A stretch of DNA of 64,000 nucleotides from Devosia sp. YIM 151766 (GTDB taxonomy: Bacteria > Pseudomonadota > Alphaproteobacteria > Rhizobiales > Devosiaceae). The notes beneath the pieces are model-generated. The model saw nothing but the letters and a program-made list of their open reading frames with translations, made no database searches and was not told the DNA's origin. A program made the translations under genes and the position numbers. Numbering within the stretch: position 1 is the first letter of the stretch; every line of letters starts with the position of its first letter. Where the stretch lies: positions 620,001-684,000 of the forward strand of contig NZ_CP127251.1 of the NCBI RefSeq assembly GCF_030285925.1. The letters run 5' to 3'. Below, piece by piece: positions 1 to 9,585 of the stretch.

Positions 1-1
1 C

Positions 2-508
2 GACCTTACCGGCGGCGATTCCGTCGCCGATTGGCGCTTCTATTATGTGCGCGGCATCGCCTATGAGCGGGCCAAGGAATGGCCCGAGGCCGAGGCCGAT
101 TTCCAGCGGGCGCTGGAGCTCAATCCCGACCAGCCGCAGGTGCTCAATTATCTGGGCTATAGCTGGATCGACATGGACATGCATCTCGACGAGGCGCTGG
201 AAATGATCGAGAAGGCGGTCGAGGCGCAGCCGCGCGACGGCTATATTATCGACTCCCTCGGCTGGGCCTTCTACAAGCTCGGCCGGCTGGACGAGGCGGT
301 GGAAACGCTCGAACGCGCCGTCATGCTGCTGCCCAGCGACCCGGAGATCAACGACCATCTGGGCGATGCCTATTGGAAAGTGGGCCGCAAGCTGGAAGCG
401 CGTTTCCAGTGGAACATTGCCCGCTCGGTCGACGCGATCGGCACTGTCGCCGAGCGCGTCGCGCCCAAGCTGGCGGACGGATTGACGCCGGAAAACGAGA
501 CCGAATAG
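2..508 (+). CDS. Tetratricopeptide repeat protein, C-terminal part (5' end outside window)
   Basis: The frame is open from base 2, so the gene begins upstream of the window. The visible 168 residues are TPR helices: motifs such as AEADFQRALELNPDQPQVLNYLGYSW, here split as AEADFQRALELNP then a partner helix, followed by DEALEMIEKAVEAQP and DEAVETLERAVMLLP, each ending with the proline typical of a TPR unit. TPR arrays are protein-binding scaffolds; the partner cannot be deduced. The last 20 residues are polar. ispE starts 10 bases after the stop, suggesting co-transcription. The N-terminus, including any signal peptide, is not visible. Confidence 0.85.
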   Translation, partial: DLTGGDSVADWRFYYVRGIAYERAKEWPEAEADFQRALELNPDQPQVLNYLGYSWIDMDMHLDEALEMIEKAVEAQPRDGYIIDSLGWAFYKLGRLDEAVETLERAVMLLPSDPEINDHLGDAYWKVGRKLEARFQWNIARSVDAIGTVAERVAPKLADGLTPENETE

Positions 509-517
509 CGCTCGCTC

Positions 518-1396
518 ATGGGGCAGAAGCTTATCCAGCCGGCGCCGGCCAAGATCAATCTGGCCCTGCATGTCACGCGGCGGCGCGATGACGGCTATCA
601 CGAGCTGGAAAGCCTGATCGTCTTCGCCGACCTCTCCGACGAGCTGGAGGCGCATGCCGCCGACCGGGACAGCCTGGTGCTGTCCGGACCGTTCGGCGAC
701 GCGCTCGGCGCCGGGCCGGATAATCTGGTCTTGCGGGCAGTGGCGGCCTTCCGGGCGCGCTGGCCGCAACTATCGCCGCCGGGCCTGGCGCTTCACCTCG
801 CCAAGAACCTGCCGGTGGCGGCGGGCATTGGCGGCGGCTCGGCCGATGCGGCGGCGGCCCTGCGCCTCATGGCCGCCCTGGCCCCGGAGCCGGTGCCGGT
901 GGCCGGGCTGGTCGACCTGGCGGCCGGGATCGGCGCCGATGTGCCGGCCTGTCTCCTCTCGCGCCCGCTGGTGGCGCGGGGCATAGGCGAAATCCTCTCG
1001 CCCCTGCCGGAATTTCCCCCGCTTTACCTGGTGCTGGTCAATCCGGGCATCGCCGTGGCTACAGCCGACATCTTCCGGCGCCTGCGCAGCCACGACAATT
1101 ATCCGCTGCCGGCCCTGCCCACGCCGCTGACCCGCCCGGCGCAACTGGGCCTGTGGCTGGCCGAAACCCGCAACGACCTCGAACCTCCGGCCATCAAGCT
1201 GGTGCCGGAAATCGGCCGGCTGATCGACGAACTGGCCGACAGCCCCGGCTGCATGCTGGCGCGCATGTCCGGATCCGGGGCGACGGTGTTCGGCCTGTTC
1301 GGATCGGCGGGGCCGGCGCATGAAGCGGCCAGCGAGATAAGGCGGCTGCATCCCGATTACTGGGTGGGCACGGCGCCATTATTGGCGGCGGCATAG
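518..1396 (+). CDS. ispE: 4-diphosphocytidyl-2-C-methyl-D-erythritol kinase
   Basis: A GHMP-family kinase of the non-mevalonate (MEP) isoprenoid pathway that phosphorylates the 2-hydroxyl of CDP-methylerythritol with ATP. The 292-residue length is normal. The N-terminal PAPAKINLALHV segment and the glycine-rich ATP loop PVAAGIGGGSADAAAALR (about residues 92-109) are diagnostic, and a C-terminal MSGSGATVFGLF motif completes the fold. The ATG start lies 10 bases downstream of the TPR gene. Another MEP-pathway gene, ispH, and the polyprenyl synthase ispB are elsewhere in this window, so isoprenoid supply genes are scattered rather than in one operon. Confidence 0.95.
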   Translation: MGQKLIQPAPAKINLALHVTRRRDDGYHELESLIVFADLSDELEAHAADRDSLVLSGPFGDALGAGPDNLVLRAVAAFRARWPQLSPPGLALHLAKNLPVAAGIGGGSADAAAALRLMAALAPEPVPVAGLVDLAAGIGADVPACLLSRPLVARGIGEILSPLPEFPPLYLVLVNPGIAVATADIFRRLRSHDNYPLPALPTPLTRPAQLGLWLAETRNDLEPPAIKLVPEIGRLIDELADSPGCMLARMSGSGATVFGLFGSAGPAHEAASEIRRLHPDYWVGTAPLLAAA

Positions 1397-1521
1397 GGGT
1401 CATGATGCGCGCGAGAGGTCGGGTGCGGCGCTCGTTGAATCGCCGGCATTTCCCCTACCGCATGGACAACCCGCCATCGCCGCGCTAATCACGCCGTGCC
1501 CACCAAAACCGGTTATCCGCC

Positions 1522-3546
1522 ATGCCCGAACTTCTGCTCGAACTCTTCTCCGAGGAAATTCCCGCCCGCTTGCAGCGGCGCGCCGCCGAGGACCTGAAGA
1601 AGGCCGTCACCAATGCGCTGGTCGAGGCGGGTCTGGTCTACGAGGGCGCCAAGGCCTTCGCGACGCCGCGCCGGCTGGCACTGACCGTTTCAGGCCTGCC
1701 GGCCCGCTCGCCGGACACGCGCGAGGAAAAGAAGGGGCCCAAGGTCGGGGCGCCGCAGCCGGCCATTGACGGCTTCCTGCGGTCGGCCGGCCTGACCTCG
1801 ATCGAACAGGCCAAGGTGGCAAGCGACGCCAAGAAGGGCGATTTCTATGTGGCGCTGATCGAAAAGCCCGGCGCCGACGCGGTGGCATTGCTCTCGGCCA
1901 TTCTGCCGAAAGTCATGGCGGATTTCCCCTGGGCCAAATCCATGCGCTGGGGCGCGGGGAGCTTCAACTGGGTGCGGCCGCTGCGCGCCATTACCGCGAC
2001 CTTCGGCACCGACAATGACGAACCCGTCATCGTGCCCTTTGCCCTGGCCGGCATCGAAGCCGGGCAGACCACGTTCGGCCATCGCTTCCTGGCGCCCGTG
2101 GCCATCCGCGTGAAGCGGTTCGACGATTATCTCGTGGCGCTGGAGCGCGCCAAGGTGGTGCTCGATAGCGACCGGCGCAAGGACATCATCCGCACCGATG
2201 CCGACCATCTCGCCTTCGCCCAGGGGTTGAGCATCATCGAGGACGAGGGCCTGCTGGAGGAAGTGGCCGGGCTGGTCGAATGGCCCAATGTGATGATGGG
2301 CTCGTTCGATGCCGAATTCCTCAAACTGCCCGAGGAAGTGATCATCGCCACCATCCGCGCCAACCAGAAATGCTTCTGCCTGCGCGATGGAGCGGGCAAG
2401 CTGGCGCCCAATTTCATCATCATCGCCAATACCATTCCCGCCGATGGCGGCGCCTTGGTGGTGGCGGGCAATGAGCGCGTCATCCATGCCCGCCTCAGCG
2501 ACGCGGCTTTTTTCTATCAGGGCGACCTTGCCATTCCGCTGGAGCATGGCCTGCCCAAGCTCGAAGACATGGTGTTCCACGCCAAGCTGGGCAGCCAGTT
2601 CGCCATGGTGCAGCGGCTGGTGAACCTTGCCGCCGAAATCGCCCCGCTTGTCGGCGCCGATGTCGAAAAGACCAAGCGCGCCGCCATGCTGGCCAAGGCC
2701 GATCTCGTCACCGGCATGGTCGGCGAATTCCCCGAATTGCAAGGGCTGATGGGGCGCTATTATGCCAGCGCCCAGGGCGAGCCGGCAGAAATCGCCCAGG
2801 CGCTGGAAATGCACTACAAGCCGCTCGGCCCCTCCGACCGGGTGCCGAATGAGCCGGTTTCCATCGCCGTGGCGCTGGCCGACAAGCTCAACGTGCTCTC
2901 CGGCTTCTGGTCCATCGACGAAAAGCCCACCGGCTCGCGCGACCCCTTCGCGCTGCGCCGCGCGGCTTTGGGCGTCATTCGCATCATCAGCGAGAACGGG
3001 CTGAAATTCCCGCTCCAGGTCGAGCCGGACCTGCTCGCTTTCTTCCATGACCGCCTGAAAGTGTCGCTGCGCGATGCCGGGGCGCGGCACGATCTGGTCG
3101 ATGCGGTCATTGCCGCCGACAGCAACGACATCTTGCAGATCGTTCAGCGCGCCGAGGCGCTGTCGAGCCTGCTGGCGTCCGAAGATGGCGCCAACCTGCT
3201 GGCCGGCTATCGCCGCGCCGCCAATATCCTGGCCGCAGAGGAGAAGAAGGACGGCAAGGCCTATGCCGGCGCGGTCGATACGGGGGCCCTGAAACTGCCG
3301 GAGGAAACGGCGCTGGCCTTCGCGGTGGACGCGGTACATGCCGCCGTCGCGGCCGCTGTCGCCGGCGATGATTACAAGGGCGCCATGAGCGAACTGGCGA
3401 CGCTGCGCGCGCCGGTCGATGCCTTCTTCGAGGCCGTGCTGGTCAACGATGCCGATCCGGCGGTGCGCGAAAACCGGCTGCATCTGCTGGCCGGGCTGCG
3501 CGATACCATGCATCTGGTGGCGGATTTCGGCAAGGTCGCCGGATAG
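1522..3546 (+). CDS. glyS: Glycyl-tRNA synthetase beta subunit
   Basis: The tRNA-binding and editing-like beta chain of the bacterial alpha2beta2 glycyl-tRNA synthetase. The 674 residues begin with the family signature [18 protein letters not shown] and continue through conserved blocks [18 protein letters not shown] and [10 protein letters not shown] to a C-terminal anticodon-binding region with NRLHLLAGL. The length matches alphaproteobacterial GlyS. The alpha subunit is normally encoded next door, but here glyQ is at 9586-10509 on the other strand, so the two chains of one enzyme are transcribed separately. A 125-base gap without recognisable content separates it from ispE. Confidence 0.95.
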   Translation: MPELLLELFSEEIPARLQRRAAEDLKKAVTNALVEAGLVYEGAKAFATPRRLALTVSGLPARSPDTREEKKGPKVGAPQPAIDGFLRSAGLTSIEQAKVASDAKKGDFYVALIEKPGADAVALLSAILPKVMADFPWAKSMRWGAGSFNWVRPLRAITATFGTDNDEPVIVPFALAGIEAGQTTFGHRFLAPVAIRVKRFDDYLVALERAKVVLDSDRRKDIIRTDADHLAFAQGLSIIEDEGLLEEVAGLVEWPNVMMGSFDAEFLKLPEEVIIATIRANQKCFCLRDGAGKLAPNFIIIANTIPADGGALVVAGNERVIHARLSDAAFFYQGDLAIPLEHGLPKLEDMVFHAKLGSQFAMVQRLVNLAAEIAPLVGADVEKTKRAAMLAKADLVTGMVGEFPELQGLMGRYYASAQGEPAEIAQALEMHYKPLGPSDRVPNEPVSIAVALADKLNVLSGFWSIDEKPTGSRDPFALRRAALGVIRIISENGLKFPLQVEPDLLAFFHDRLKVSLRDAGARHDLVDAVIAADSNDILQIVQRAEALSSLLASEDGANLLAGYRRAANILAAEEKKDGKAYAGAVDTGALKLPEETALAFAVDAVHAAVAAAVAGDDYKGAMSELATLRAPVDAFFEAVLVNDADPAVRENRLHLLAGLRDTMHLVADFGKVAG

Positions 3547-3584
3547 ACCGGCCGGCACCATGACGTCTCAAGGATAGGGCCGGG

Positions 3585-4055
3585 TCAGAATGGCGGCGTG
3601 AAGCTCTCGAGCTTTTGCGGCTTGAACGGGGCCATGCCTTCGCGGGCCAGTTCGTCGGCGCGCTCGTTCAATTCGTCGCCATTATGGCCCTTGACCCAGT
3701 GCCAGGAGATCTCGTGGCGTCTGGTGGCCTCGTCCAGCGCCTGCCAGAGTTCGACATTCTTCACCGGCTTCTTGTCGGCGGTCTTCCAGCCATTGCGCTT
3801 CCAGCCGTGAATCCAGCTCTGCACCCCGTTCTTCACATATTGGCTGTCGGTATGCAGCTCGACAGTGCAGGGGCGGTTCAGCGCGTTGAGCGCCTCAATG
3901 GCAGCGGTCAGCTCCATCTTGTTATTGGTGGTCAGCGGCTCGCCGCCCTTGAGCTCCTTGCGGTGCCGGCCGAATTGCAGGATGGCGCCCCAGCCGCCCG
4001 GACCGGGATTGCCCGAACAGGCGCCGTCGGTATGGATGATGACCTTGTCAGCCAC
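3585..4055 (-). CDS. rnhA: Ribonuclease HI
   Basis: Cleaves the RNA strand of RNA-DNA hybrids, removing R-loops and primers. The 156-residue product has the four catalytic acidic positions in context: [13 protein letters not shown] (Asp), [13 protein letters not shown] (Glu), LHTDSQYV (Asp) and NERADELA (Asp), plus the basic [17 protein letters not shown] handle found in E. coli-type enzymes. A much longer reading frame extends upstream, but the homologous part begins at the GTG at 4055, which overlaps the 3' end of ispH by 8 bases; that start gives the family's usual length. Probably translated from the ispH transcript. Confidence 0.94.
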   Translation of the reverse strand: MADKVIIHTDGACSGNPGPGGWGAILQFGRHRKELKGGEPLTTNNKMELTAAIEALNALNRPCTVELHTDSQYVKNGVQSWIHGWKRNGWKTADKKPVKNVELWQALDEATRRHEISWHWVKGHNGDELNERADELAREGMAPFKPQKLESFTPPF

Positions 4056-5022
4056 GGCCGGAAGCCGTTTCGAGATTGCGCAGGATTTTGGGGATGTTGA
4101 AGGCGATGCGCTCTTCGGCGGTGGTGACCGTCTCGACCTTGACCGCATAGCGTTCGGCGAAGGCGTCGATGACTTCTTCCACCAGGCTCTCGGGCGCCGA
4201 GGCGCCGGCGCTGACGCCCAATGACTTGAGATCGCCATAGCGCGACCAGTCGATATCGCTGGCGCGGTCAACCAGCGTCGCAATCTTGCAGCCGCTGCGC
4301 AAAGCCACTTCCACCAGGCGCTGCGAATTGGACGAATGGGGCGAGCCGACCACGATCATCGCATCCACCCTGGGCGCGACGGCCTTGATCGATTCCTGCC
4401 GATTAGTGGTGGCGTAGCAGATGTCTTCCTTATGCGGGCCATTGATGGCGGGGAAGCGGGCCCTGAGCGCCGCGACGATTTCGCGGGTGTCGTCGACCGA
4501 CAGCGTGGTCTGGGTCACGAAGGCCAGGGTTTCGGGATTTTTCGGCTCGAAACGGTTGGCGTCCTCCAATGTCTCGATCAGCGTCACCGCACCGGGCGGC
4601 AATTGGCCCATCGTGCCGATCACTTCGGGGTGACCCTGATGACCGATCAGCACGATTTCGTGACCTTCCTCGAAATGGCGCGAGGCCTCCACATGCACTT
4701 TGGAGACCAGCGGACAGGTGGCATCGAGGAAGAACATATTGCGAGTGCGCGCCTCGGCGGGCACGCTTTTGGGCACGCCATGGGCGGAGAACACCACCGG
4801 CGCCTCGGTATCGGGGATTTCCTCCAGTTCCTCGACGAAGATGGCGCCCTTGGCCTCGAGGCCTTCCACCACATATTTGTTATGCACGATGGCATGGCGC
4901 ACATAGACCGGCGCGCCATATTTTTGCAGCGCCAGTTCCACGATCTGGATGGCGCGGTCCACGCCGGCGCAGAATCCGCGCGGGGCGCAGAGCAGAATAT
5001 CGAGTTGCGGCCTTTTTTCCAT
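4048..5022 (-). CDS. ispH: 4-hydroxy-3-methylbut-2-enyl diphosphate reductase
   Basis: The last enzyme of the MEP pathway, a [4Fe-4S] protein that reduces HMBPP to IPP and DMAPP. The 324 residues contain the three cluster cysteines in their contexts, RGFCAGV near residue 18, DATCPLV and [10 protein letters not shown], along with the HGVPKSVP and HKEDICYA family blocks. The ATG start follows a short gap from the divergent PPDK-like gene. rnhA overlaps its end by 8 bases on the same strand. Rhizobial relatives often place a homoserine kinase gene between ispH and rnhA; here it is absent. Confidence 0.95.
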   Translation of the reverse strand: MEKRPQLDILLCAPRGFCAGVDRAIQIVELALQKYGAPVYVRHAIVHNKYVVEGLEAKGAIFVEELEEIPDTEAPVVFSAHGVPKSVPAEARTRNMFFLDATCPLVSKVHVEASRHFEEGHEIVLIGHQGHPEVIGTMGQLPPGAVTLIETLEDANRFEPKNPETLAFVTQTTLSVDDTREIVAALRARFPAINGPHKEDICYATTNRQESIKAVAPRVDAMIVVGSPHSSNSQRLVEVALRSGCKIATLVDRASDIDWSRYGDLKSLGVSAGASAPESLVEEVIDAFAERYAVKVETVTTAEERIAFNIPKILRNLETASGRG

Positions 5023-5121
5023 GTCAGATCAGATGCTTTCACTGCCCCGGCAAGTCAAGTGCTGTTGCAGCCGCGCGGGGCATGGGCAATATGTGTCTGG
5101 AGCTTGGAAGGGAAATGTCAG

Positions 5122-7410
5122 GTGAGTTTGGCGCAGGAAATGTTTGCGATTGCCCCGGCGACGGGGAAAGCGAACCTGAGCGCCAGCCAGCTCAAGCTGC
5201 TCGCCGGCAAGGCGCGCTGGATTTTCCGCGTCGGCGAGGCAGGCTTCCCCACCATTCCCACCATCGTCATCACCCGCGCCGCCTGGGATGAATTGCAGGC
5301 CGAGCGGTCGCGCCGCGACATTCGCCTGCGAACCCATTGGGTTGCCTGCCTGTTCAGGCTGGTGCAGGCCGACGGCAAGCCGCCCCTGCTGGCGGTGCGC
5401 ACCTCCGCCGCCAGCCATAATGGCGGCCTGATGCCGGCGCGCACCGGCATCGCCGCGCCGGCGGCGCCGGAAGATGCCGTCGACCCCGCGCGGCCCTTGG
5501 CCCGGGCCATCAAGGAGGCTTTCGAGAGCTATGGTTTTTCCGGCGGCGGCTGGGGGGGTGCGCGGCAGGAAGAAGACCGGGCGCGGCAGATTGTCCTGGT
5601 GCAAGCGGTTGCCGAGGGGGAAACCGAATTGTTCCTCACCCGCAATGCCACGACCGGCGCGCTCGGCCCGGCCGCTGTCGATGGGTATCAATTGCCGCTT
5701 CTGCCCGAAAGCGTCAATGCGCTGATCGCCCTGCTCGACGCCAAGGCCGGCCGCCATATGGCCTGCCTCGTCGCCGTCAATCGCGGGCGGGTGCAGTTCC
5801 TCTCCGCCCGTCCGGTCCAGGTCAATGCCGGCGCCGAGGTGGAGGCGGCGGTGGACCGGGTGGAGCGCAAGGTCTGGATTCCGCAAAACGCCGTTACCCG
5901 CGTCGATGCCAGCCGCCTGGTGCAAATGCTGCATCCGCGCTTGAAATCGCCCGAAGGCATCTCGCCCATCGCCATGGGGCTGGGCGTGTCGCCGGGCGCC
6001 GCCAGCGGCGTCATCGTCTTCAATGCCGAGGACGCGGCGCGGATGCGCGCCCGGGGCAATCATTGCATTCTGGTCGTCAACGAGACCGGCCCTTCCGATA
6101 TCGAGGGCATGAAGGCGGCGACCGGCATCCTCACGGCGCGCGGCGGCATGACCAGCCATGCCGGGGTGATCGCCCGCATTACCGGCAAGCCTTGCGTGGC
6201 CGGAGCCCGGACGCTCTCGGTCAATGCGGCGGACATGGTCTGCCGGATCGGCGATCGCGAATTCCGCGCCGGCGATCGCCTGACCATCGATGGCACCGAT
6301 GGCGCGGTCTATGTCGGCGCCCTGCCGCTGGCCCAGCCGCAGATCGGCGGGGCCATCGGCAAGCTGCTCGGCTGGTCCGATGCCAGCCGCACCATCGCGG
6401 TGCGCACCAATGCCGAGACCATCGACGCGGTGCAGACGGCATTGAGCTTCGGCGCGCAGGGAATCGGCCTGGCCCGCTCCGAGCACATGTTCTTCTCGCC
6501 CGAGCGCCTGGCGGCGCTGCGGCGCATGATCCTCTCCGAAAACGAGGAGGCCCGTTCCAAGGCCATTGCCGGGCTGGTCGACTACCAGACGGGGGATTAT
6601 TCCACTCTGTTCGCGGTGATGCAGGGCCGGCCGGTCAATGTCCGGCTGTTCGATCCGCCGCTGCATGAATTCCTGCCGCGCAATGACGAGGAAATCGAGG
6701 ATACCGCCGCCTCGCTCGGCGTGGCCGTTCGCGCCTTGCGGCTGCGGCTGGAGCGCATTGCCGAGGTCAATCCCATGCTCGGCCATCGCGGGGTACGGCT
6801 GGCCATCACCTATCCCGAAATATTGCAGATGCAATTGCAGGCCGTATTGGCCGGCGCCCGCGCCGCCAGCGAAAACCAGGCCGAGCCGGTTGCGGTGGAG
6901 GTCATGGTGCCCTTCGTCTCCACGGCCACGGAAGTCGCCTGGGTGCGCGAGCGGGCCATGTCCATCCTCGACAATTCCGGGCTGCTACGCTCCGACCGCG
7001 TACGCTTTTCCATCGGCGCCATGCTCGAATTGCCGCGCGCCTGCCTCCGGGCCGGGGATATCGCCTCGATGGTGGATTTCATTTCCTTCGGCACCAATGA
7101 CCTGACCCAGACCACGTTCGGCATTTCCCGCGATGACGCGCCCACTTTTCTTGCGGCCTATCAGCGCAAGGGCATCTATGAGCGCGACCCCTTCGTTTCC
7201 ATCGACGAGAAGGGGGTGGGCGAAATGATCGAGATCGCCGTGGCACGGGGCAGGGCGGCCAATCCCGGGCTCAAGATCGGCATTTGCGGCGAGCATGCCG
7301 GCGATCCGGCCTCGTTGAGGTTTTTCGCCGGGCTCGGCATCGACTATGTTTCCTGCGCACCTTATCGTGTTCCGGTGGCCCGGCTGACCTTGGCCCAGGC
7401 TTCGGCTTAA
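5122..7410 (+). CDS. PEP-utilising, pyruvate phosphate dikinase-like enzyme with a short N-terminal domain
   Basis: A 762-residue relative of PPDK and PEP synthase. The phosphohistidine domain carries GGMTSHAGVIAR with the transferred-phosphate histidine at about residue 346. The C-terminal PEP/pyruvate TIM barrel shows SFGTNDLTQTTFG and GICGEHAGDP with the catalytic cysteine near residue 722. Classical PPDK is about 880-900 residues; the N-terminal nucleotide-binding part here is shorter and only its beginning (FPTIPTIVIT) resembles the family. The GTG at 5122 follows an AGGGAAA ribosome site; an ATG at 5140 is an alternative. The open frame extends far upstream antisense to ispH, which I reject. 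Whether it interconverts PEP and pyruvate or only binds PEP is undecided. Confidence 0.8.
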   Translation: MSLAQEMFAIAPATGKANLSASQLKLLAGKARWIFRVGEAGFPTIPTIVITRAAWDELQAERSRRDIRLRTHWVACLFRLVQADGKPPLLAVRTSAASHNGGLMPARTGIAAPAAPEDAVDPARPLARAIKEAFESYGFSGGGWGGARQEEDRARQIVLVQAVAEGETELFLTRNATTGALGPAAVDGYQLPLLPESVNALIALLDAKAGRHMACLVAVNRGRVQFLSARPVQVNAGAEVEAAVDRVERKVWIPQNAVTRVDASRLVQMLHPRLKSPEGISPIAMGLGVSPGAASGVIVFNAEDAARMRARGNHCILVVNETGPSDIEGMKAATGILTARGGMTSHAGVIARITGKPCVAGARTLSVNAADMVCRIGDREFRAGDRLTIDGTDGAVYVGALPLAQPQIGGAIGKLLGWSDASRTIAVRTNAETIDAVQTALSFGAQGIGLARSEHMFFSPERLAALRRMILSENEEARSKAIAGLVDYQTGDYSTLFAVMQGRPVNVRLFDPPLHEFLPRNDEEIEDTAASLGVAVRALRLRLERIAEVNPMLGHRGVRLAITYPEILQMQLQAVLAGARAASENQAEPVAVEVMVPFVSTATEVAWVRERAMSILDNSGLLRSDRVRFSIGAMLELPRACLRAGDIASMVDFISFGTNDLTQTTFGISRDDAPTFLAAYQRKGIYERDPFVSIDEKGVGEMIEIAVARGRAANPGLKIGICGEHAGDPASLRFFAGLGIDYVSCAPYRVPVARLTLAQASA

Positions 7411-7486
7411 ACTGGCGCGTAAAATGCCCATATGGGTGAAAAGCACTGGCCGATATGGCGGCCGAACAGGGAAGGGCAATGCCTTC

Positions 7487-8035
7487 GTGAAGAGAGTTTT
7501 AGCTGTTTTGGTTCTGCCGGCAATGCTGGCCCTTGCCGGTCCGGCCCTGGCGCAAACTGGCGCGCAATGCGCCGCCATCGATGACGATGCAGCGCGCCTG
7601 ATCTGCTATGACGATCTCTTCCGCAATGTGAGCGATGCCGGCGACGTGCCGGCGGTGGTCTTCGAATCCGAGCAATTGATCCCCGCCCGCCCCAGCGGCC
7701 GGGCCCCGGCGACCATTTCGGTGTCCTGCCAGGCCAATGGCCTGCAAGTGGCTTTCGGCTTTGCCGGTAACACGCTGTCCTCGCTCGGCAACGATGTCGG
7801 CATGACGCTGCAATATGACCTGACGCGGCGCAGCAGCACCCTGCCGGTCAATGCCGAAAACACTGCCGTGCTGATCGACAATACCCGCGACGCGCTGGCC
7901 TTTATCGACAATCTGGCCGGGGTGACCAATCTGACCGTGCGGGTGACGCCGGCCAGCACGCGGACCTTGTCGGTACGGTTCCGCGTCGATGAATTCGCCC
8001 AGATCGCGGCCCCGGTCGTGGCGGCCTGCTCGTAG
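7487..8035 (+). CDS. Exported protein resembling VasI/TagO family
   Basis: A 182-residue secreted protein. The N-terminus KRVLAVLVLPAMLALAGPALAQ is a clean signal peptide with an AxA-type cleavage site. The mature part begins with QCAAIDDDAARLICYDDLF, a pattern seen in the VasI (type VI secretion-associated) family, where the two cysteines probably pair. The rest is a beta-rich domain of unknown role ending in a cysteine. No type VI secretion genes are nearby, so a secretion role should not be assumed. The GTG at 7487 follows a GAAGGG site and puts the signal peptide at the terminus; an ATG at 7424 is possible but adds a polar stretch. Confidence 0.6.
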   Translation: MKRVLAVLVLPAMLALAGPALAQTGAQCAAIDDDAARLICYDDLFRNVSDAGDVPAVVFESEQLIPARPSGRAPATISVSCQANGLQVAFGFAGNTLSSLGNDVGMTLQYDLTRRSSTLPVNAENTAVLIDNTRDALAFIDNLAGVTNLTVRVTPASTRTLSVRFRVDEFAQIAAPVVAACS

Positions 8036-8517
8036 GGGCGCTGCCGGGCGCACACCGCTGCCATCCCCCTTGGGGGAGTGTTTACATCGGACACTTCGGG
8101 GCGAGTTGTCTCGGGACGTAGGGCCCTTAGCCCCCTCCCCCTTGAGGGGAGGGTCGGGGAGGGGGTGCTGCGGTTCCTACACATCCGGTAGCCTTGCCCT
8201 GGCTCCGACACCCCCACCCTCAGTCCCTCCCCTCAAGGGGGAGGAAGACGAAAGCGCCGCCGATCCCGTCGCCGAAGCAAGCATCCATTGTAAAACACGC
8301 CCTCGAAGGAGGGGTGAAAGCGGCAAGCGCGCCGCCGGGCGACGCAATGCCGCAGGCTCTTGCCGCCCCCGCCTCATCCCTGCCACACCGACGCCTTTTC
8401 AACGCCGGGAAACGCATTTACTCGCCGCTAACCCTAATGAGAGATGATCAGCCTCGTCGGCATTTGAGCGTCACCTTTGCCGGCTGAGTTTGTGTTGCGT
8501 AGTGTTGAGTAGCGTTT
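8036..8517. other. Gene-free interval with a dispersed repeat
   Basis: This 482-base space between the VasI-like gene and the cell-wall hydrolase contains one copy of a roughly 120-bp dispersed repeat (8103-8222), an extra CCCTCCCCTCAAGGGGGAGG half-element at 8225-8246 and a degenerate CCCCCTTGGGGGAG at 8066. From 8250 to 8517 I see no gene, tRNA or clear promoter. Confidence 0.6.
8103..8222 (+). repeat. Dispersed repeat, copy A (about 120 bp)
   Basis: Begins GAGTTGTCTCGGGACGTAGG and ends CTCCGACACCCCCACCCTCA, with an internal G/C-rich inverted motif CTCCCCCTTGAGGGGAGG. The reverse complement of 21911-22028 matches along its whole length with scattered substitutions and few gaps, so these are two copies of one element in opposite orientation. 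The internal inverted motif also appears alone at about 8225 and 16727. Confidence 0.85.
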
Positions 8518-9576
8518 ATGGCCCTTTCCCACCGGCCCCAGGTGCGTCCGCACCGGGTCAGAGCGGTTAGCCGGGGATCTGCCCTTGCCAGGACGATGGC
8601 TATGGGCGTCGTCGCTTCCCTTGCCTATCTGGGCCTCGCCAATGGCGCGTTCGGCCCAGCTTCCGGCCCCCTCGGCGATTTCGGCGTCCCCGGACGGGAG
8701 GCGCCCGAACTGTCCCTCGCCAGCCTCACCTATTCGGGTGTCGATCCAATCATCACCGGCTCGGTCGAGCATTTGTTTGCCTCCGCCAGCTTCACCGGCC
8801 CCAACCGGGCCGACAAGACCGACCGGGTGCGCCCCGCTGTCGATGCGCTGGCGATTTCCCGCAGCTTCGAGGAAGTGCGCACGCGGCTGGCCGCGATCCG
8901 TGCGCCCGGCGATCCGGCGGCTCTCGGCCAATCCGCTATCGCCGATGCCGGCGGCAATGACGAGGCGGGGCCGCGCATGTCGGTCGCCGCGCTGCACCCC
9001 AATGCCGCCGCCGCGCTCGACGCCATTGCCGGCATCGCCCCCCGCTCGGAAAATGCCGTGACCGACCTGGCCTTGCCCGAGACCCTGCCGGAACAATTGG
9101 CCTATGCCCGCGCCAATACGCCGGCCACCGGCGGCACGGAGACGGAAGAGGCCCTGCAGGTATCGGATCGCGAGCGCTGGTGCCTGGCCACCGCGATTTA
9201 TTTCGAGGCGCGCGGCGAGAGCTATCGCGGCCAGACCGCCGTGGCGCAGGTGGTGATGAACCGCGTCAAGGATCATCGCTATCCCGATACGATCTGCGGC
9301 GTGGTGTTCCAGAACCAGCATCGGCGCAATGCCTGCCAATTCTCCTTCGCCTGCGACGGGATTCCCGAAGTGGTCAATGAGCGCAAGCCGTGGGAACAGG
9401 CGGAAGACATTGCCGCCAAGGTGACCAAGGGCGAGCTTTACCTGACCGAGGTGGGCGACGCGACCCATTACCACGCCACCTATGTGCGCCCGGCCTGGGC
9501 ACCGCGCATGGACAAGGTCACTCAGATCGGCCTGCACGTCTTCTACAAGTTCAAGCGCGGCTGGCTGTTCGGCTAG
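8518..9576 (+). CDS. Cell-wall hydrolase, SleB/CwlJ type
   Basis: A 352-residue protein with an N-terminal hydrophobic segment (TMAMGVVASLAYLGLANG, about residues 23-40) that acts as anchor or signal. A low-complexity linker follows to about residue 210, then a C-terminal hydrolase domain with YFEARGESYRGQTAVAQVV, NRVKDHRYPDTICGVVFQ, CQFSFACDG and THYHATYVRPAW. This is the Hydrolase_2 (SleB) family, which acts on peptidoglycan. In alphaproteobacteria such proteins serve vegetative wall remodelling, not spore germination. It converges with glyQ, leaving nine bases between the stops. Confidence 0.88.
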   Translation: MALSHRPQVRPHRVRAVSRGSALARTMAMGVVASLAYLGLANGAFGPASGPLGDFGVPGREAPELSLASLTYSGVDPIITGSVEHLFASASFTGPNRADKTDRVRPAVDALAISRSFEEVRTRLAAIRAPGDPAALGQSAIADAGGNDEAGPRMSVAALHPNAAAALDAIAGIAPRSENAVTDLALPETLPEQLAYARANTPATGGTETEEALQVSDRERWCLATAIYFEARGESYRGQTAVAQVVMNRVKDHRYPDTICGVVFQNQHRRNACQFSFACDGIPEVVNERKPWEQAEDIAAKVTKGELYLTEVGDATHYHATYVRPAWAPRMDKVTQIGLHVFYKFKRGWLFG

Positions 9577-9585
9577 GCGGTTTCG

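Noticed and set aside
1690..3561. Long minus-strand open frame (623 codons) opposite glyS
   Set aside because: It is the antisense shadow of glyS in high-GC DNA, full of Gly, Gln, His and Arg, with no recognisable domain.
4336..5121. Upstream extension of the PPDK-like frame over ispH
   Set aside because: The region is antisense to a well-conserved ispH and the translation has His/Gly/Arg-rich shadow composition; the ribosome site and homology support a start at 5122.
5029..6834. Long minus-strand open frame opposite the PPDK-like gene
   Set aside because: Antisense shadow with atypical amino acid composition and no motif.
7487..8035. Type VI secretion component
   Set aside because: Resembles VasI only in the N-terminal part and no other secretion genes are nearby, so a functional claim is not justified.
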